Below, piece after piece: positions 26,485 through 37,570 of a stretch of DNA of 64,000 bases. Source of the DNA: Desulfacinum infernum DSM 9756. Lineage in GTDB: Bacteria; Desulfobacterota; Syntrophobacteria; Syntrophobacterales; DSM-9756. Position numbers and translations under genes: made by a program. Positions within the stretch are counted from its first letter, which is position 1. The number at the start of each line of letters is the position of its first letter. Location: the NCBI RefSeq assembly GCF_900129305.1, contig NZ_FQVB01000010.1, positions 48,268-112,267 of the forward strand. The letters run 5' to 3'. Below the pieces are notes generated by a model, which made no database searches, had not been told where the DNA came from, and saw nothing but the letters and a program-made list of their open reading frames with translations.

Positions 26485-28069
26485 GGTCGGTCCCTCCGGC
26501 CGGTCCGCCCGGCACCGCTTCGGTGAGGAAATGATCCACGTCCATGGGCTGGCGGCAGAAGGGACACAGGCCCGCCTGGTCGATCAGTCGGCGGATTTCG
26601 TCGCGGGCGGCCGAAAGAGCCTGATCCAACCGGCGGCTGCGGTCTTCCAATCGGCGTCGTTCCTTCCGGCCGGCTTCCAGCTGGGCGCACACCCGATCCA
26701 GTGCGGCCACCGGGGTGAGTTCGGGCGGTCGTGCCAGGCGGGCCAAGTGCTTGGCCCTCCGGGCCGCCGTATCCCGAGCCTCTCGGGCCCGGCGAAGCTC
26801 CGTGATCGTTCGCGCCAGCCCTTCCGAGGACTCCAGAGGCGGGAGGGCGGTAAGGGTGGAAAGGGTGTTGGAAGCCCGGCGCACCTTGGCCAGGCCCTCC
26901 AGGAGGCGTGCCATTTCCCGCAGCTTGCCTTCCAGGGCGTCCGTCTTCTTCAGTTCGGGGGGCCCCTCAAGGGCTTGCAAAGCCTCCCGGCGTACGCCAT
27001 ATTTCCGGATCCGCTCCAACACGTCGTTCAATCGGCTCCGGATGCGTTCCAGACCCGCCGTTTCCCGGATGACGGGGGGAGCCCCCGTGCCGCCCAGGAT
27101 CTTCGCCCTCTCTCGGTGGACAAAAAGCATGCGCCGGGTGTGGGATAGGGCTCCCATCAGGCGCTCCAGCCCCGGGGTGTCCCGCAAGAAAGGAGGCGGC
27201 GTCAGAGCTTCAAGAACATCCCGGTCGCTTCGGGTGCGGGAAAGGAGCCGGCCCGTCTTTTCAACGGCCAGGATCAGCCGACCTAGGGGTTCCGTGTCCG
27301 AAAGTCGGGGCGGGGCCTCCAGGCGGGCCAGTTCCTCCCGCTTCCGGCGCCACGCCCTCTGTTGCCCCAACGCCCGCTCCAGGGACCGGATGAGGCCCTC
27401 CACGGCCGGAATCGCCCTCTGGAGTCCTTGAATCTCCTCGTAAAGAGCTTCCGCATCCTCCAGTGACCGGCACAGTCGGGGCAGATCGCCAAACCGTTCC
27501 AGCTCCTTTTCCGTTCGGGCCAAAGCCGCTTGGAGCTCCCTCCTGTCCCGCTGGGCCATGTCTGTTCGCGTCTTCAATTCCTGCTGCATCTGCAGCAGAT
27601 ACTCTGCCTCGGTGGACGCGGCGAAGAAGGCGGCCGCCTGCGACCCCGTCTGGTCCAGGAGAAAGATGGGCGTCTTCTGATTGCCGATGTGGATGTCGAT
27701 GGGACCCGATTCCGTTTCCAGGCTCCCGATGCGGAGGGCCGCCTGTACGTCTTCCGGAACGGCACGTCCGAACTTGGCGTAGGTCTCTTCACGGCCTGAA
27801 CCGTCGCCGATCTTGTAGACGGCTGAGCCGCTCGTTCTTTCCCACTGCACGTAGCTGCCGTCGTCCAGATCCAGGCGGACTACGGCCCTGGGCGCTTCAT
27901 GCCGGATCAGTTCCTTGGACGGAGGGTTTTCGGCCACGCACCGGAGGGCCTCCACCACGGCGCTCTTTCCCGTGTTGTTGGGCCCCGTGAGGACATTCAC
28001 GCCGGGGTGGAGCTCCAGTTCCGTTTTTCCATGGGCCATGAAATTTTCGATCACGATGCGCCGGATCAT
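26471..28069 (-). CDS. N-terminal half of a split Rad50/SMC-like ATPase with 39-residue repeats and CxxC hook
   Basis: 532 residues. Residues 1-150 form an N-terminal Rad50-like lobe (RIVIENFMAHGKTELEL, Walker A GPNNTGKSAVVEAL at 29-42, probable Q-loop FLLDQTGSQAA). Residues 155-245 are coiled coil. Residues 247-480 are six tandem repeats of exactly 39 residues, each with a Pro pair at position 7-8 (8-9 in repeat five). The protein ends shortly after CPFCRQPMD (502-510), a Rad50-type zinc-hook half, with no descending arm, signature or Walker B. Those are in the gene at 24512-25219. ATG 28069 follows a GGAG site and begins at the first beta strand. Confidence 0.88.
   Translation of the reverse strand: MIRRIVIENFMAHGKTELELHPGVNVLTGPNNTGKSAVVEALRCVAENPPSKELIRHEAPRAVVRLDLDDGSYVQWERTSGSAVYKIGDGSGREETYAKFGRAVPEDVQAALRIGSLETESGPIDIHIGNQKTPIFLLDQTGSQAAAFFAASTEAEYLLQMQQELKTRTDMAQRDRRELQAALARTEKELERFGDLPRLCRSLEDAEALYEEIQGLQRAIPAVEGLIRSLERALGQQRAWRRKREELARLEAPPRLSDTEPLGRLILAVEKTGRLLSRTRSDRDVLEALTPPPFLRDTPGLERLMGALSHTRRMLFVHRERAKILGGTGAPPVIRETAGLERIRSRLNDVLERIRKYGVRREALQALEGPPELKKTDALEGKLREMARLLEGLAKVRRASNTLSTLTALPPLESSEGLARTITELRRAREARDTAARRAKHLARLARPPELTPVAALDRVCAQLEAGRKERRRLEDRSRRLDQALSAARDEIRRLIDQAGLCPFCRQPMDVDHFLTEAVPGGPAGGTDHARS
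26630..27331 (-). repeat. Six 39-codon tandem repeats inside the Walker A gene
   Basis: Units start at residues 247, 286, 325, 364, 403 and 442. Each follows L-x-x-L-x-x-P-P-x-L-x-x-[ST]-x-x-L, then a ~22-residue helix. No insertions or deletions break the 117-base period. Confidence 0.85.
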
Positions 28070-28237
28070 TTCCCGCTCCACTTTCCGGGGAAATTCATCC
28101 CCGAACAGCCTCTCGGATCGGCTTTTCGGCTCATATGCGCCGCAACCCGCCCTCGATCCTCCCAGTTCCGTGGGGGTAAAGCCAAGGTTACCGACAAATC
28201 CCACCGGCCGCAAGGAAGCATCCACCGGATCCCTTTC

Positions 28238-28267
28238 TTGACACCATTCATGCCATGCCCGATATTA
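28238..28267 (+). promoter_or_regulatory. Possible promoter towards the HicB-like gene
   Basis: TTGACA at 28238-28243 is followed 18 bases later by ATATTA in an AT-rich patch. It lies in the 347-base gap between the divergent split-Rad50 and HicB genes. No other gene is convincing in that gap; 28255-28416 is open but reads as unrelated peptide in each frame. Confidence 0.4.
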
Positions 28268-28416
28268 AATCAAAAACGTATGCGAACGCACGTCCGGCAA
28301 TAATTACAAACAATTACGAGACATTGCACATGCTCATCACAGGATCCCTTCCAAATTTCGGTCAAAAGCGGGGAAACCACATCGCGCCAGGTAATTTTCA
28401 AGGAAGCAGACACGGT

Positions 28417-28599
28417 ATGAGAACTTTTTCCGAAGTTATTGAGAAATGCCCTGATACGGGCTTGTATGTTGGGTATGTGCCGGGCTTCCCAGGCGCCCAC
28501 ACGCAAGCGGAAAGTCTGGATGAACTTCGGAGAAACCTTCGCGAAGTGATCGATATGTTTGAAGACGGAGAACCCGTGAGCCCACATCCAGAACGATAG
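28417..28599 (+). CDS. HicB-like antitoxin-fold protein
   Basis: This 60-residue protein has the HicB partial RNase H fold pattern: CPDTGLYVGYVPGFPGAHTQ, then a helix with ESLDELRRNLREVIDMF. ATG 28417 has AAGGAAG upstream and gives the usual start of this small family; an in-frame ATG 162 bases upstream adds non-family residues. No HicA toxin is seen on either side. It is an orphan or the remnant of a pair, cut off by repeat DNA just downstream. Confidence 0.75.
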   Translation: MRTFSEVIEKCPDTGLYVGYVPGFPGAHTQAESLDELRRNLREVIDMFEDGEPVSPHPER

Positions 28600-28639
28600 T
28601 TGAAAGCACGTTGTTCACGCGAAAGCCGCCCCGGCTCAA

Positions 28640-28705
28640 GCGCGGAGCGGGAATCCAAGCTTTCCGGCAACTTACGGACTCCCGCCTGCGCGGGAGTGAC
28701 GGTTT
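28640..28705. repeat. GACTCCCGCCTGCGCGGGAG-type repeat
   Basis: GCGGGAATCCAAGC, CAACTTACGGACTCCCGCCTGCGCGGGAGTGAC. A copy of the core of the MITE-like element at 17311-17452, placed 40 bases after the HicB-like gene. Confidence 0.65.
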
Positions 28706-28790
28706 GCGGAGTTCTCGGAAGGACGGACAGACCACCTCACCATGGCGTGGGACCCGTTTCCCCGGAAGTCACGGCCCGGGCCGGCGGCCC

Positions 28791-29606
28791 CTACAGGAGC
28801 CGGAGGCCCAGGCGGGATCCGTGGACGTAGGCGCGGATGAGAAGAGGCCTGACGGGGGACGGATAGCCGTCGAAGAAGGCCAGATCCGCCAGGCGGGTGT
28901 AGGTTTCCTCCATCCGGTCGGCCGTCCAGGCGATGCGCCGTCCGTCCACCAGGGCCTCCAGCCGATGGCGCCCGAAAAGAAGCCGACCCGCGCGAGCGCC
29001 CCGCGCCAGGGTTTCGGCCACCCGATCTTCCAGAAGGCGCCGAAGCTTTTCCGCTTCCGCCTTCGGCAGGGCTTGCTTGGGGACGGGAAAGGGCTCGATC
29101 CAGGGAAGGGTCTTTTCCACGCGCTCCAGGACGCAGTCTTCGGCCGACACGAAGCACACGGGCACGCCGTGCTCGCCCAGCACCCCGGCGAACAGTTCCA
29201 CTTCCGTCACGGGACGGCCGTTGATGCGCACCCACCGGATCTTCTTGTGAAAGATGTGCGGGCTGAAGCTCCCTTTTTGGTCCGGCGCCGCGTGCCAGCC
29301 GATGAAGACCGCCATGTCGGCCTCGGGAAGTTTTCCGATGAGCCGGATCGGCTTCAGATGCTGGCCCCGCACACAGCGCACCCCGGGCGGCAGTTCCTCC
29401 GGCAGGATGTTGTAGCCGGGCCCGTGCATGTCCCGCACCCAGACCCTTCGGGCACCGGCCCGCAGGGCCCCTTGGGCCGCCGCCCGTACGTCCGCCGTGA
29501 TGGCGTGGCGCGCCGCCTTCCAGGCGGCCGTTCCCGGCTTGCACTGCTCCTTTTCGCAGATTTCGATCCCACCTTCGATATCCGCCATGATGAGTACCGA
29601 TTTCAC
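28791..29606 (-). CDS. M55-family D-aminopeptidase (DppA-type)
   Basis: About 271 residues with the zinc-site signature of the M55 family: MADIEGG at the N-terminus, RDMHGPGYN, a GWHA motif and EVELFAG. The family includes Bacillus DppA, which removes D-alanine from peptides. GTG 29606 follows a GAGGAGGGG site and starts just before the first zinc ligands. The nearby dpp operon is on the same strand but separated by the HEPN/MNT and MFS genes, so it is not cotranscribed with it. Confidence 0.85.
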   Translation of the reverse strand: MKSVLIMADIEGGIEICEKEQCKPGTAAWKAARHAITADVRAAAQGALRAGARRVWVRDMHGPGYNILPEELPPGVRCVRGQHLKPIRLIGKLPEADMAVFIGWHAAPDQKGSFSPHIFHKKIRWVRINGRPVTEVELFAGVLGEHGVPVCFVSAEDCVLERVEKTLPWIEPFPVPKQALPKAEAEKLRRLLEDRVAETLARGARAGRLLFGRHRLEALVDGRRIAWTADRMEETYTRLADLAFFDGYPSPVRPLLIRAYVHGSRLGLRLL

Positions 29607-29734
29607 AGGAATCTTCCCCTCCTCTCCATCCGACAGTGGCACACACTTGACGCCGCGCATCGCGCAACGTTTTCCTGAACGGAATTATGGCCGGGCACCC
29701 TCCGCGTGGCTTCGGGGCTCATTCGTGCGACCAA

Positions 29735-29825
29735 GAGGTCAAGCTCGGCGGGCGGGGATAAACCCCGCCCCTACTCCAAAGGCCCCATCGGCTCTTGCAG
29801 GGGCGGACTTCATGCCCGCCCCGCG
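29735..29825. repeat. Paired GGGCGGGG and AGGGGCGG hairpins
   Basis: GGGCGGGGATAAACCCCGCCCCTAC, then a CAGGGGCGGACTTCATGCCC segment, between the M55 and MFS genes. Members of the GTAGGGGCG family. Confidence 0.65.
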
Positions 29826-29845
29826 TCCATCCCGCGGCCGTCTCG

Positions 29846-31006
29846 TCAGGCCCGCGGCGCCTTCGCCGTTTTGATGCACTGGGTCATGGCCAGCGAAAAC
29901 AGGCTTAACACCGCCCCGCCCACGAACGGGATGCGATAGTCCACCATCCACAGAAGGCCTCCCAGCGCCGGGATCACCACGGCGGCGATGTGGTTGATGG
30001 TGAACCCCACGGCCATGCTGGGAGCAATGTCTTGGGGGTCCGCCATCTTTTGAAAGTAGGTGCGAATGGCGATGGCGAAATTGAAGAAGATATGATCGAT
30101 CACGTAGAGGGCCCCCGCCACCAGGGGATCCCTCGTGAGGGCATACCCGATGAAGACCGCCGTGATGGCGGCGTATTCCACACTGAGCACCTTGCGTTCG
30201 CCGTAGCGCGCGACGGCCCGTCCGATGGCGGGGCTGAGCATCGTGTTGATGACGTTGTTGATCACGAACAGGACCGTGACCGCCTGAAGACTGTAGTGGA
30301 ACTTCTTGACCAGGAGAAACACAGCGAAGGCCACAAAGATCTGACGGCGGGCGCCCGAAAGGAACGTGAGGGCGTAGAAAAGCCAATACCGCCTGCGGAA
30401 GACCATCTCTTTTCGCTGCGGAACCAGGTTCCGGTCCGACGGATCCTGGGCCAGGGCCCACAGGGACCCCAAGGCCAGAAGCCCGCCCCAGATGAGGAAC
30501 TGAGTCCGGTAGGACAGGAAGGAAGCGGCAACGAAGATGGCAGCTCCCACGGCGATGTTGGTGGCGGCCGCAGCCGCCCGAAGCTTGCCGAAGACCACCG
30601 GAGCCCGGGCCTTGTCGAAGTACTGGAGCGTGAGGGACTGGTTCAGGGTCTCGTAGTAGTGGAAACCGAAGGACATGAGAAGCGTCGTGCCCACCACGCC
30701 CCAAAAAGAGCGGAAAAAGCCCGTCAATCCCACCCCGATTCCCATGACGAGGATGGACAGGGCCGCCAGCCGGTGCTCGGAAAGAACAAGGAGGAGATAG
30801 ACCACCAGAAGGGACAGAAATCCCGGGACTTCCCGCAGCGACTGCACCCATCCCATCTGATCGCCTTCCAGATGCGCCGCCTCCACGGCGAAGTTGTTGA
30901 TGAGGGTGCGCCAGGACTGCAGGCCCGTGGCCGAAAGCACGGTCAGCACCAGCAGGTAGATGTACATGCGGCGATTGTCCACGGAACCTTCCACGGCCTG
31001 CTCCAC
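29846..31006 (-). CDS. Major facilitator superfamily transporter
   Basis: 386 residues, about twelve hydrophobic segments, with a charged cytosolic loop between segments 6 and 7 (AQDPSDRNLVPQRKEMVFRR). It lacks a clear signature that would reveal the substrate. It is a single gene flanked by repeats. Its start region lies back to back with the HEPN/MNT pair. Confidence 0.85.
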   Translation of the reverse strand: MEQAVEGSVDNRRMYIYLLVLTVLSATGLQSWRTLINNFAVEAAHLEGDQMGWVQSLREVPGFLSLLVVYLLLVLSEHRLAALSILVMGIGVGLTGFFRSFWGVVGTTLLMSFGFHYYETLNQSLTLQYFDKARAPVVFGKLRAAAAATNIAVGAAIFVAASFLSYRTQFLIWGGLLALGSLWALAQDPSDRNLVPQRKEMVFRRRYWLFYALTFLSGARRQIFVAFAVFLLVKKFHYSLQAVTVLFVINNVINTMLSPAIGRAVARYGERKVLSVEYAAITAVFIGYALTRDPLVAGALYVIDHIFFNFAIAIRTYFQKMADPQDIAPSMAVGFTINHIAAVVIPALGGLLWMVDYRIPFVGGAVLSLFSLAMTQCIKTAKAPRA

Positions 31007-31122
31007 TCCCTCGGGAACCTCAACACGAACACGAAAAAGAACCTATACTTGCCCCCGGGGGCCCTGTAAACTGGTACTGGGAATTTTCTTCGAATGCGCA
31101 GCCGAAAGGAGGTGGCGTCCCC

Positions 31123-31509
31123 ATGGGTCGGGCTCTGGATTGGCTCCGCCAGGCGGAAAACGACATTCTGTGGGCCGAACATTCCCTGCAGGGCGGCTTT
31201 TACGCCCAGACATGTTTCATCTCCCAGCAGGCGGGCGAAAAGGCCCTCAAGGCCCTCTGCTTCCACAAGGGTTTCGAAATCATCAAAACCCATTCCCTGT
31301 ATCAGATCGTCACGGCTCTCAAGATCGACGGGGAGCTTCTGGAACGCGCCAAGGAACTGGACATCTATCACGTATCGGGACGATACCCGGACGCCTTTCC
31401 GGCCGGAGCTCCTTTTGAGCTCTTGTCGGCAAAGCAGGCTGAAGCCGCACTGGAGTCGGCCCGGTTCATCCTGGCCTGGGTCCAACGGGAGATGCCGGCC
31501 CATGAGTGA
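31123..31509 (+). CDS. HEPN-domain protein of a HEPN/MNT pair
   Basis: A 128-residue helical protein with the HEPN pattern: LRQAENDILWAEHSL, SQQAGEKALKALCFHKG and the C-terminal RYPDAFP. The usual RX4-6H ribonuclease motif is not clear, so it may be a non-catalytic member. The partner nucleotidyltransferase begins 8 bases before its stop. HEPN/MNT pairs act as toxin-antitoxin modules in several bacteria, with the MNT partner modifying the HEPN protein. Confidence 0.88.
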   Translation: MGRALDWLRQAENDILWAEHSLQGGFYAQTCFISQQAGEKALKALCFHKGFEIIKTHSLYQIVTALKIDGELLERAKELDIYHVSGRYPDAFPAGAPFELLSAKQAEAALESARFILAWVQREMPAHE

Positions 31510-31858
31510 TTCGGAGATCCTCGTCCGCACCCGCCCGCCCGTGAGTGTGCTGGACTTCACGGTGGAGGAGATCGTGGAGCGGCTCCGCCGGGCCCTGGAA
31601 GGCCGCGGCGTTCGGGAAGCCTACATCTTCGGATCCGTCGCTGCCGGCCGGCCCCATGCCTGGTCGGACGTGGATCTCATCCTCGTCACGCCCTCACAGG
31701 ATCCCTTCATCGAACGTCCCCGCCGGTTCTGGGACCTGCTGGATCTCGGCATCCCACTGGATATTCTCGTCTATACGCCGGAAGAGTTCGCCCGGCTCTG
31801 GAACGAAAAGACGGGCTTCTGGCGCACCGTCCGGGAAAACCACATCCGGATCCTGTGA
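31502..31858 (+). CDS. MNT-type nucleotidyltransferase of a HEPN/MNT pair
   Basis: 118 residues. The minimal nucleotidyltransferase motif is complete: FGSVAAGRPHAWSDVDLILV, with GS and the metal-binding DxD. ATG 31502 overlaps the HEPN gene by 8 bases. In studied pairs such proteins AMP-ylate the HEPN toxin, acting as antitoxin; by position the same is likely here. Confidence 0.88.
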   Translation: MSDSEILVRTRPPVSVLDFTVEEIVERLRRALEGRGVREAYIFGSVAAGRPHAWSDVDLILVTPSQDPFIERPRRFWDLLDLGIPLDILVYTPEEFARLWNEKTGFWRTVRENHIRIL

Positions 31859-31919
31859 GCCCCTCCATCGCGAAAGTTCATGACGACGAAGGACGAAACG
31901 CGCCTTTGAGAACCAGTGA

Positions 31920-31953
31920 CCTGTAGGGGCGAATGATCATTCGCCCCTACAGG
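31920..31953. repeat. CTGTAGGGGCGAAT-ATTCGCCCCTACAG palindrome
   Basis: A near-perfect 34-base inverted repeat in the 315-base gap after the MNT gene. Related repeats are at 51462-51515. No gene is visible in the rest of the gap. Confidence 0.75.
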
Positions 31954-32173
31954 CCGCGGGCACGGCAGGCACAAAGCCTGTTTCACCTCGACCCGGACCC
32001 ATGGCGGCTTGCGCCGCTCCCACAAGAGACCAAAGCCAAGGTTGCTTTCACAACAAGGTGTCTTGCTCCCTCGTTATCGCTCATGATCCCTTCTTTGCGC
32101 CTTTGCGAGAGACCTTTTTCGGCTCCCACCAAGCCGCTATTTTCCTTCACACCAATAGCTTGCCGGAGATCGC

Positions 32174-33145
32174 CTACCGGCGGTGGCAGGCCACCCGGCG
32201 GCCGGGGCCCACTTCCTTCAAAGGAGGAATCTCTCGGCTGCAGACGTCCTCCCGCTCCGGGCAGCGGGGGTGAAAGGGACAGCCGGAAGGAGGCCGGATG
32301 GGGCTCGGCACGTCCCCTTCCAGGAGGATCCGCCGCTTTTCCCGGGCCGCCCGGGGGTCCGGCACGGGCGCGGCGGAAAGGAGCGCCCGGGAATAGGGAT
32401 GGAGGGGATCTTGGAAGAAGGCGGCCTTGGGCCCGATTTCCACCAGGCGGCCCAGGTACATGACCCCGATGCGGTGGGCCATGTGCTCCACCACGCTCAG
32501 GTCGTGGGAAATGAAAAGATAGGTCAGTTCCAGATCCTCCTGCAGCTCCTCCAGCAGGTTGATCACCTGCGCCTGGATGGAGACGTCCAGGGCAGAGACG
32601 GGCTCGTCGGCCACCACGAAGACGGGGTTCAGGGCGAGCGCCCGGGCGATGACGATCCGCTGGCGCTGGCCGCCGGAAAATTCGTGGGGGTAGCGTTCCG
32701 CGTGTTCGGGCCGAAGGCCCACGCGCTCCAGAAGCCAGGCCACCCGCTCCCGGCGTTCCGCCGGCGTGCCGATCTTGTGAATGACCAGGGGTTCCTCAAC
32801 GAGACGACCGATCTTTTTCCGGGGATTGAGCGCCGAATAGGGATCCTGGTAGATGATCTGGGCCCGGCGCCGGAATCGGAAGACCTCCCGGGCGTCCGAG
32901 GCCACCAGGTCCCGGCCTTCGAAAAGGACCGAACCCCGGGTGGGCTCTTCGATCCGAAGCAGCAACCGGCCCAGGGTGGACTTGCCGCATCCGCTTTCCC
33001 CCACCAGGGCGAAGACCTCCCGGCGGGCGATCCGGAAACTCACCCCGTCCACGGCCCGCACCACCCCCGCGCGGGCCCCGAATCCGGAGCTCCGGACTGG
33101 ATAATGCTTTACCAGGTTTCGGGCCTCGCAGATCACGTCCTTCAT
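32174..33145 (-). CDS. dppF: Peptide ABC transporter ATP-binding protein, DppF type
   Basis: 323 residues with Walker [16 protein letters not shown], signature [16 protein letters not shown], Walker [14 protein letters not shown] and the C-terminal oligopeptide-transporter domain containing the Cys pattern [14 protein letters not shown]. Those Cys residues can hold an iron-sulfur cluster in DppD/F-type ATPases. ATG 33145 overlaps the dppD stop as ATGA. Last gene of the peptidase-dpp operon. Confidence 0.92.
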   Translation of the reverse strand: MKDVICEARNLVKHYPVRSSGFGARAGVVRAVDGVSFRIARREVFALVGESGCGKSTLGRLLLRIEEPTRGSVLFEGRDLVASDAREVFRFRRRAQIIYQDPYSALNPRKKIGRLVEEPLVIHKIGTPAERRERVAWLLERVGLRPEHAERYPHEFSGGQRQRIVIARALALNPVFVVADEPVSALDVSIQAQVINLLEELQEDLELTYLFISHDLSVVEHMAHRIGVMYLGRLVEIGPKAAFFQDPLHPYSRALLSAAPVPDPRAAREKRRILLEGDVPSPIRPPSGCPFHPRCPEREDVCSREIPPLKEVGPGRRVACHRR

Positions 33146-34119
33146 GAATGCTCCACCGGATGCCAGCAGCGTACGCGATGCCCTTCCGAGACGGCCGTCC
33201 AGGGCGGGGGCTCCTGAAAGCAGGGTCCCTCGGCGCGCGGGCAGCGTTCCTGGAAGGCGCAGCCGGGCGGGAGGCGGTCCAGGCTCGGCACCGTGCCGGG
33301 AATGGGCGTAAGCTTCCCGCGTTTCCCCCCGATCCTGGGAAGCGAGGCGAAAAGCCCCACCGTGTAGGGATGGGAAGGAACGTCGAACAGTTCCTCCACG
33401 TCCGCCTCTTCCACCGCCTTTCCGGCGTACATGACCACCACACGCCGGCACGTTTCCGCCACCACCCCCAGGTCGTGGGTGATGAGCAGCACGGCCATGC
33501 CGAATTCCTCCTTGAGCCGCCCCATGAGATCCAGGATCTGGGCCTGAATGGTCACATCCAGCGCCGTGGTGGGTTCATCGGCGATGAGGATCCTGGGCCG
33601 GCAGGCCAGCGCCATGGCGATCATGGCCCGCTGCCGCATCCCCCCCGACATCTGGTGCGGATAGTCGTCCACGCGAGATTCCGGGTCGGGAATGCCTACC
33701 AGGGAGAGCATGCGGACCGCCTCCCGCCGGGCTTCGTCCTTTTCGAGGCCTCTGTGCTTCTTAAGGACTTCCCGAATCTGAAACCCCACGGTGTAAACCG
33801 GATTGAGCGACGTCATGGGTTCCTGGAAGATCATGGAAATCTCGTTTCCGCGGATCCTTCGCATGGCACTTTCCGGAAGGGAAACGAGGTCGACGCCGTC
33901 GTAGAGGATCCGGCCCGAGGCGATCCGCCCCTGCTTCCTGGGCAGGAGCCTCAGGATGGAAAGGGCCGTGACGCTCTTCCCGCACCCGCTTTCCCCCACA
34001 ATCCCCAGGGTCTCGCCGTGGTCCAGGCGAAGATCCACCCCGTCCACGGCCCGCACCACGCCGCGCCGGGTCCGGAATTCGGTGCAAAGCCTCTGGACTT
34101 CCAGAAGAGCGGCCATCAT
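33142..34119 (-). CDS. dppD: Peptide ABC transporter ATP-binding protein, DppD type
   Basis: 325 residues with Walker [18 protein letters not shown], signature [16 protein letters not shown], Walker [13 protein letters not shown] and the C-terminal domain with [14 protein letters not shown]. It pairs with DppF to power peptide import. The ATG overlaps the dppC stop by 4 bases (ATGA). Confidence 0.92.
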   Translation of the reverse strand: MMAALLEVQRLCTEFRTRRGVVRAVDGVDLRLDHGETLGIVGESGCGKSVTALSILRLLPRKQGRIASGRILYDGVDLVSLPESAMRRIRGNEISMIFQEPMTSLNPVYTVGFQIREVLKKHRGLEKDEARREAVRMLSLVGIPDPESRVDDYPHQMSGGMRQRAMIAMALACRPRILIADEPTTALDVTIQAQILDLMGRLKEEFGMAVLLITHDLGVVAETCRRVVVMYAGKAVEEADVEELFDVPSHPYTVGLFASLPRIGGKRGKLTPIPGTVPSLDRLPPGCAFQERCPRAEGPCFQEPPPWTAVSEGHRVRCWHPVEHS

Positions 34120-34955
34120 CGGGACCTCAGGGACGGATCGAGCACGTCGCGCAATCCGTCGCCGAACAGATTGAATCCCAGCACCAGCAACAGGATGGCT
34201 AATCCCGGAAACCCGGCCACGTGAGGCGCCATCTGGATGTACTGACGGCCCTCGCTGAGCATGGCGCCCCATTCGGGTTGGGGCGGCTGGGCTCCGAGCC
34301 CCAGGAAACCGAGGGCCGCCGCCTGCAGCACAGCGGTTCCCATGCCCAGGGTGGCGTAGACGATGATGGGCGCAAAGGTGTTGGGCAGGATGTGCAGGAG
34401 GATCACGCGGGCGTGACTTCCCCCCAGGTGGCGGATGGCCTGCACGAAGAGCTGCTGTTTGAGGGACAGGACGTTGGATCGGACGATGCGGGCGTAATGG
34501 GGGATGTAGACGATCCCCACGGCGATCATGGTGTTGGGAAGGCTCGGGCCCAGGATGGCCGTGATGAAGATGGCCAACAAGACGGCCGGGAATGCAAGCA
34601 GCACATCCATCACCCGCATGATGATGCTGTCCAGCGGATCGCCGAAATAACCTGCCAGCAGTCCCAGGACCGTTCCGGGAACGAGGGAGATGGTCACGGA
34701 GATGATTCCGATCAAAAGGGAGAGGCGACTTCCGTGGATGACCCGGCTCAAAATGTCCCGGCCCAGGCTGTCGGTGCCGAAAAGGTGTTGGGCGCTGGGC
34801 GGCTGGAGCCTGTCCAGGGGGGCGGGCACCAGGGGATCGTAAGGGGCCAGGGCGGGTCCCGCCAGGGCCACCGCCACGATGCCCGCGATGAGGCACAAGC
34901 CCAGGGCGGCCGTTCGATTGCGCAAGAGGTCGGTGAACAGCTCCAGCCTATTCAT
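34116..34955 (-). CDS. dppC: Peptide ABC transporter permease, DppC type
   Basis: 279 residues, six hydrophobic segments, with the N-terminal segment typical of DppC ([20 protein letters not shown]) and the EAA-type loop [21 protein letters not shown] variant. It overlaps dppB by 8 bases. Forms the membrane channel with DppB. Confidence 0.9.
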   Translation of the reverse strand: MNRLELFTDLLRNRTAALGLCLIAGIVAVALAGPALAPYDPLVPAPLDRLQPPSAQHLFGTDSLGRDILSRVIHGSRLSLLIGIISVTISLVPGTVLGLLAGYFGDPLDSIIMRVMDVLLAFPAVLLAIFITAILGPSLPNTMIAVGIVYIPHYARIVRSNVLSLKQQLFVQAIRHLGGSHARVILLHILPNTFAPIIVYATLGMGTAVLQAAALGFLGLGAQPPQPEWGAMLSEGRQYIQMAPHVAGFPGLAILLLVLGFNLFGDGLRDVLDPSLRSR

Positions 34956-35958
34956 GGATGCGAATCCTCGGGTCCAGAACCACGTAGACCAGGTCCACCA
35001 GCAGGTTGATGAGGGTCATGATCACGGCGAAGATGAGAATGCAGCCCTGCACCGCGGCGTAGTCCCGCCCCATGAGGGAATCCACCACGTAGCGGCCCAA
35101 GCCGGGCCAGGAGAAGATGGTTTCCGTCAGGACCGCTCCGCTGAGCAGCAGCCCCAGGTTGAGGCCCAACACGGTCACCACGGGAAGCATGGCGTTCCGC
35201 AGCCCGTGGCGGAGGATCACCACCCATTCGTCCATGCCCTTGGCCCGGGCGGTGCGCACGTAGTCCTGATCCAGAACCTCCAGCATGCTGGAACGGGTGA
35301 TCCGGGCCACCACGGCCATGGGGATGGTGGCCAGGGTAAAGGCGGGAAGGATCAGGTGGTGCAGGCCGTCCCAGAGCACGTCCGGGCGGAAGGACAGCAG
35401 GGCGTCCACCAGCACCAGCCCGGTCACGACGGGAATGTCCAGGCCCATGCTGAGCCGTCCCATCATGGGAAAGAGGGGGTATTTCACCGACAGGAGATAG
35501 ATGAGCATGAGGCCCAGCCAGAAGATGGGCATGGAGACCCCCACCAGGGCGAGGAACATGGTGAGGTAGTCCCACACGGAATACTGCCGGACGGCGGAAA
35601 CCACCCCCGCGCCCACCCCGAAGAGGGTGGCGATGACCATGGCCGCCAGGGACAGTTCCACGGTGGCGATGAGTCGCGGGGCGATCTCCTGGAACACGGG
35701 GGCCCCGGTGCGGATGGACACCCCCATGTCCCCCTGCAGAGCGGATTTCACGTAAACCCAGTACTGGACCGCCAGGGAGCGGTCCAGTCCCAGCTTATGA
35801 CGCAGTTGTTCCAGTTCGGCCGGCGTGGCGTACTCACCCAAAAGCAGCTGGGCGGGATCGCCCGGGATCAGGCGCAACATGAGAAAGACGAGCACCGATA
35901 CCCCGAACAAGATGACGGCCAGCTGCAGGAGCCGCCTTCCCACGTAGCGCCACGGCAT
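34948..35958 (-). CDS. dppB: Peptide ABC transporter permease, DppB type
   Basis: 336 residues, six membrane helices. The start MPWRYVGRRLLQLAVILFGV and the cytoplasmic loop RTARAKGMDEWVVILRHGLR are typical of DppB. It lies 15 bases downstream of dppA and overlaps dppC. Confidence 0.92.
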   Translation of the reverse strand: MPWRYVGRRLLQLAVILFGVSVLVFLMLRLIPGDPAQLLLGEYATPAELEQLRHKLGLDRSLAVQYWVYVKSALQGDMGVSIRTGAPVFQEIAPRLIATVELSLAAMVIATLFGVGAGVVSAVRQYSVWDYLTMFLALVGVSMPIFWLGLMLIYLLSVKYPLFPMMGRLSMGLDIPVVTGLVLVDALLSFRPDVLWDGLHHLILPAFTLATIPMAVVARITRSSMLEVLDQDYVRTARAKGMDEWVVILRHGLRNAMLPVVTVLGLNLGLLLSGAVLTETIFSWPGLGRYVVDSLMGRDYAAVQGCILIFAVIMTLINLLVDLVYVVLDPRIRIHE

Positions 35959-35973
35959 GGATCCGCACCCCTC

Positions 35974-37542
<1,569 letters not shown>

Positions 37543-37570
37543 CGTTCCCTCCTTGTCCAGACGGGTCCAC

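Noticed and set aside
28255..28416. A HicA toxin before the HicB-like gene
   Set aside because: Translation in three frames shows no HicA motif (no GSH-type His loop in the right place).
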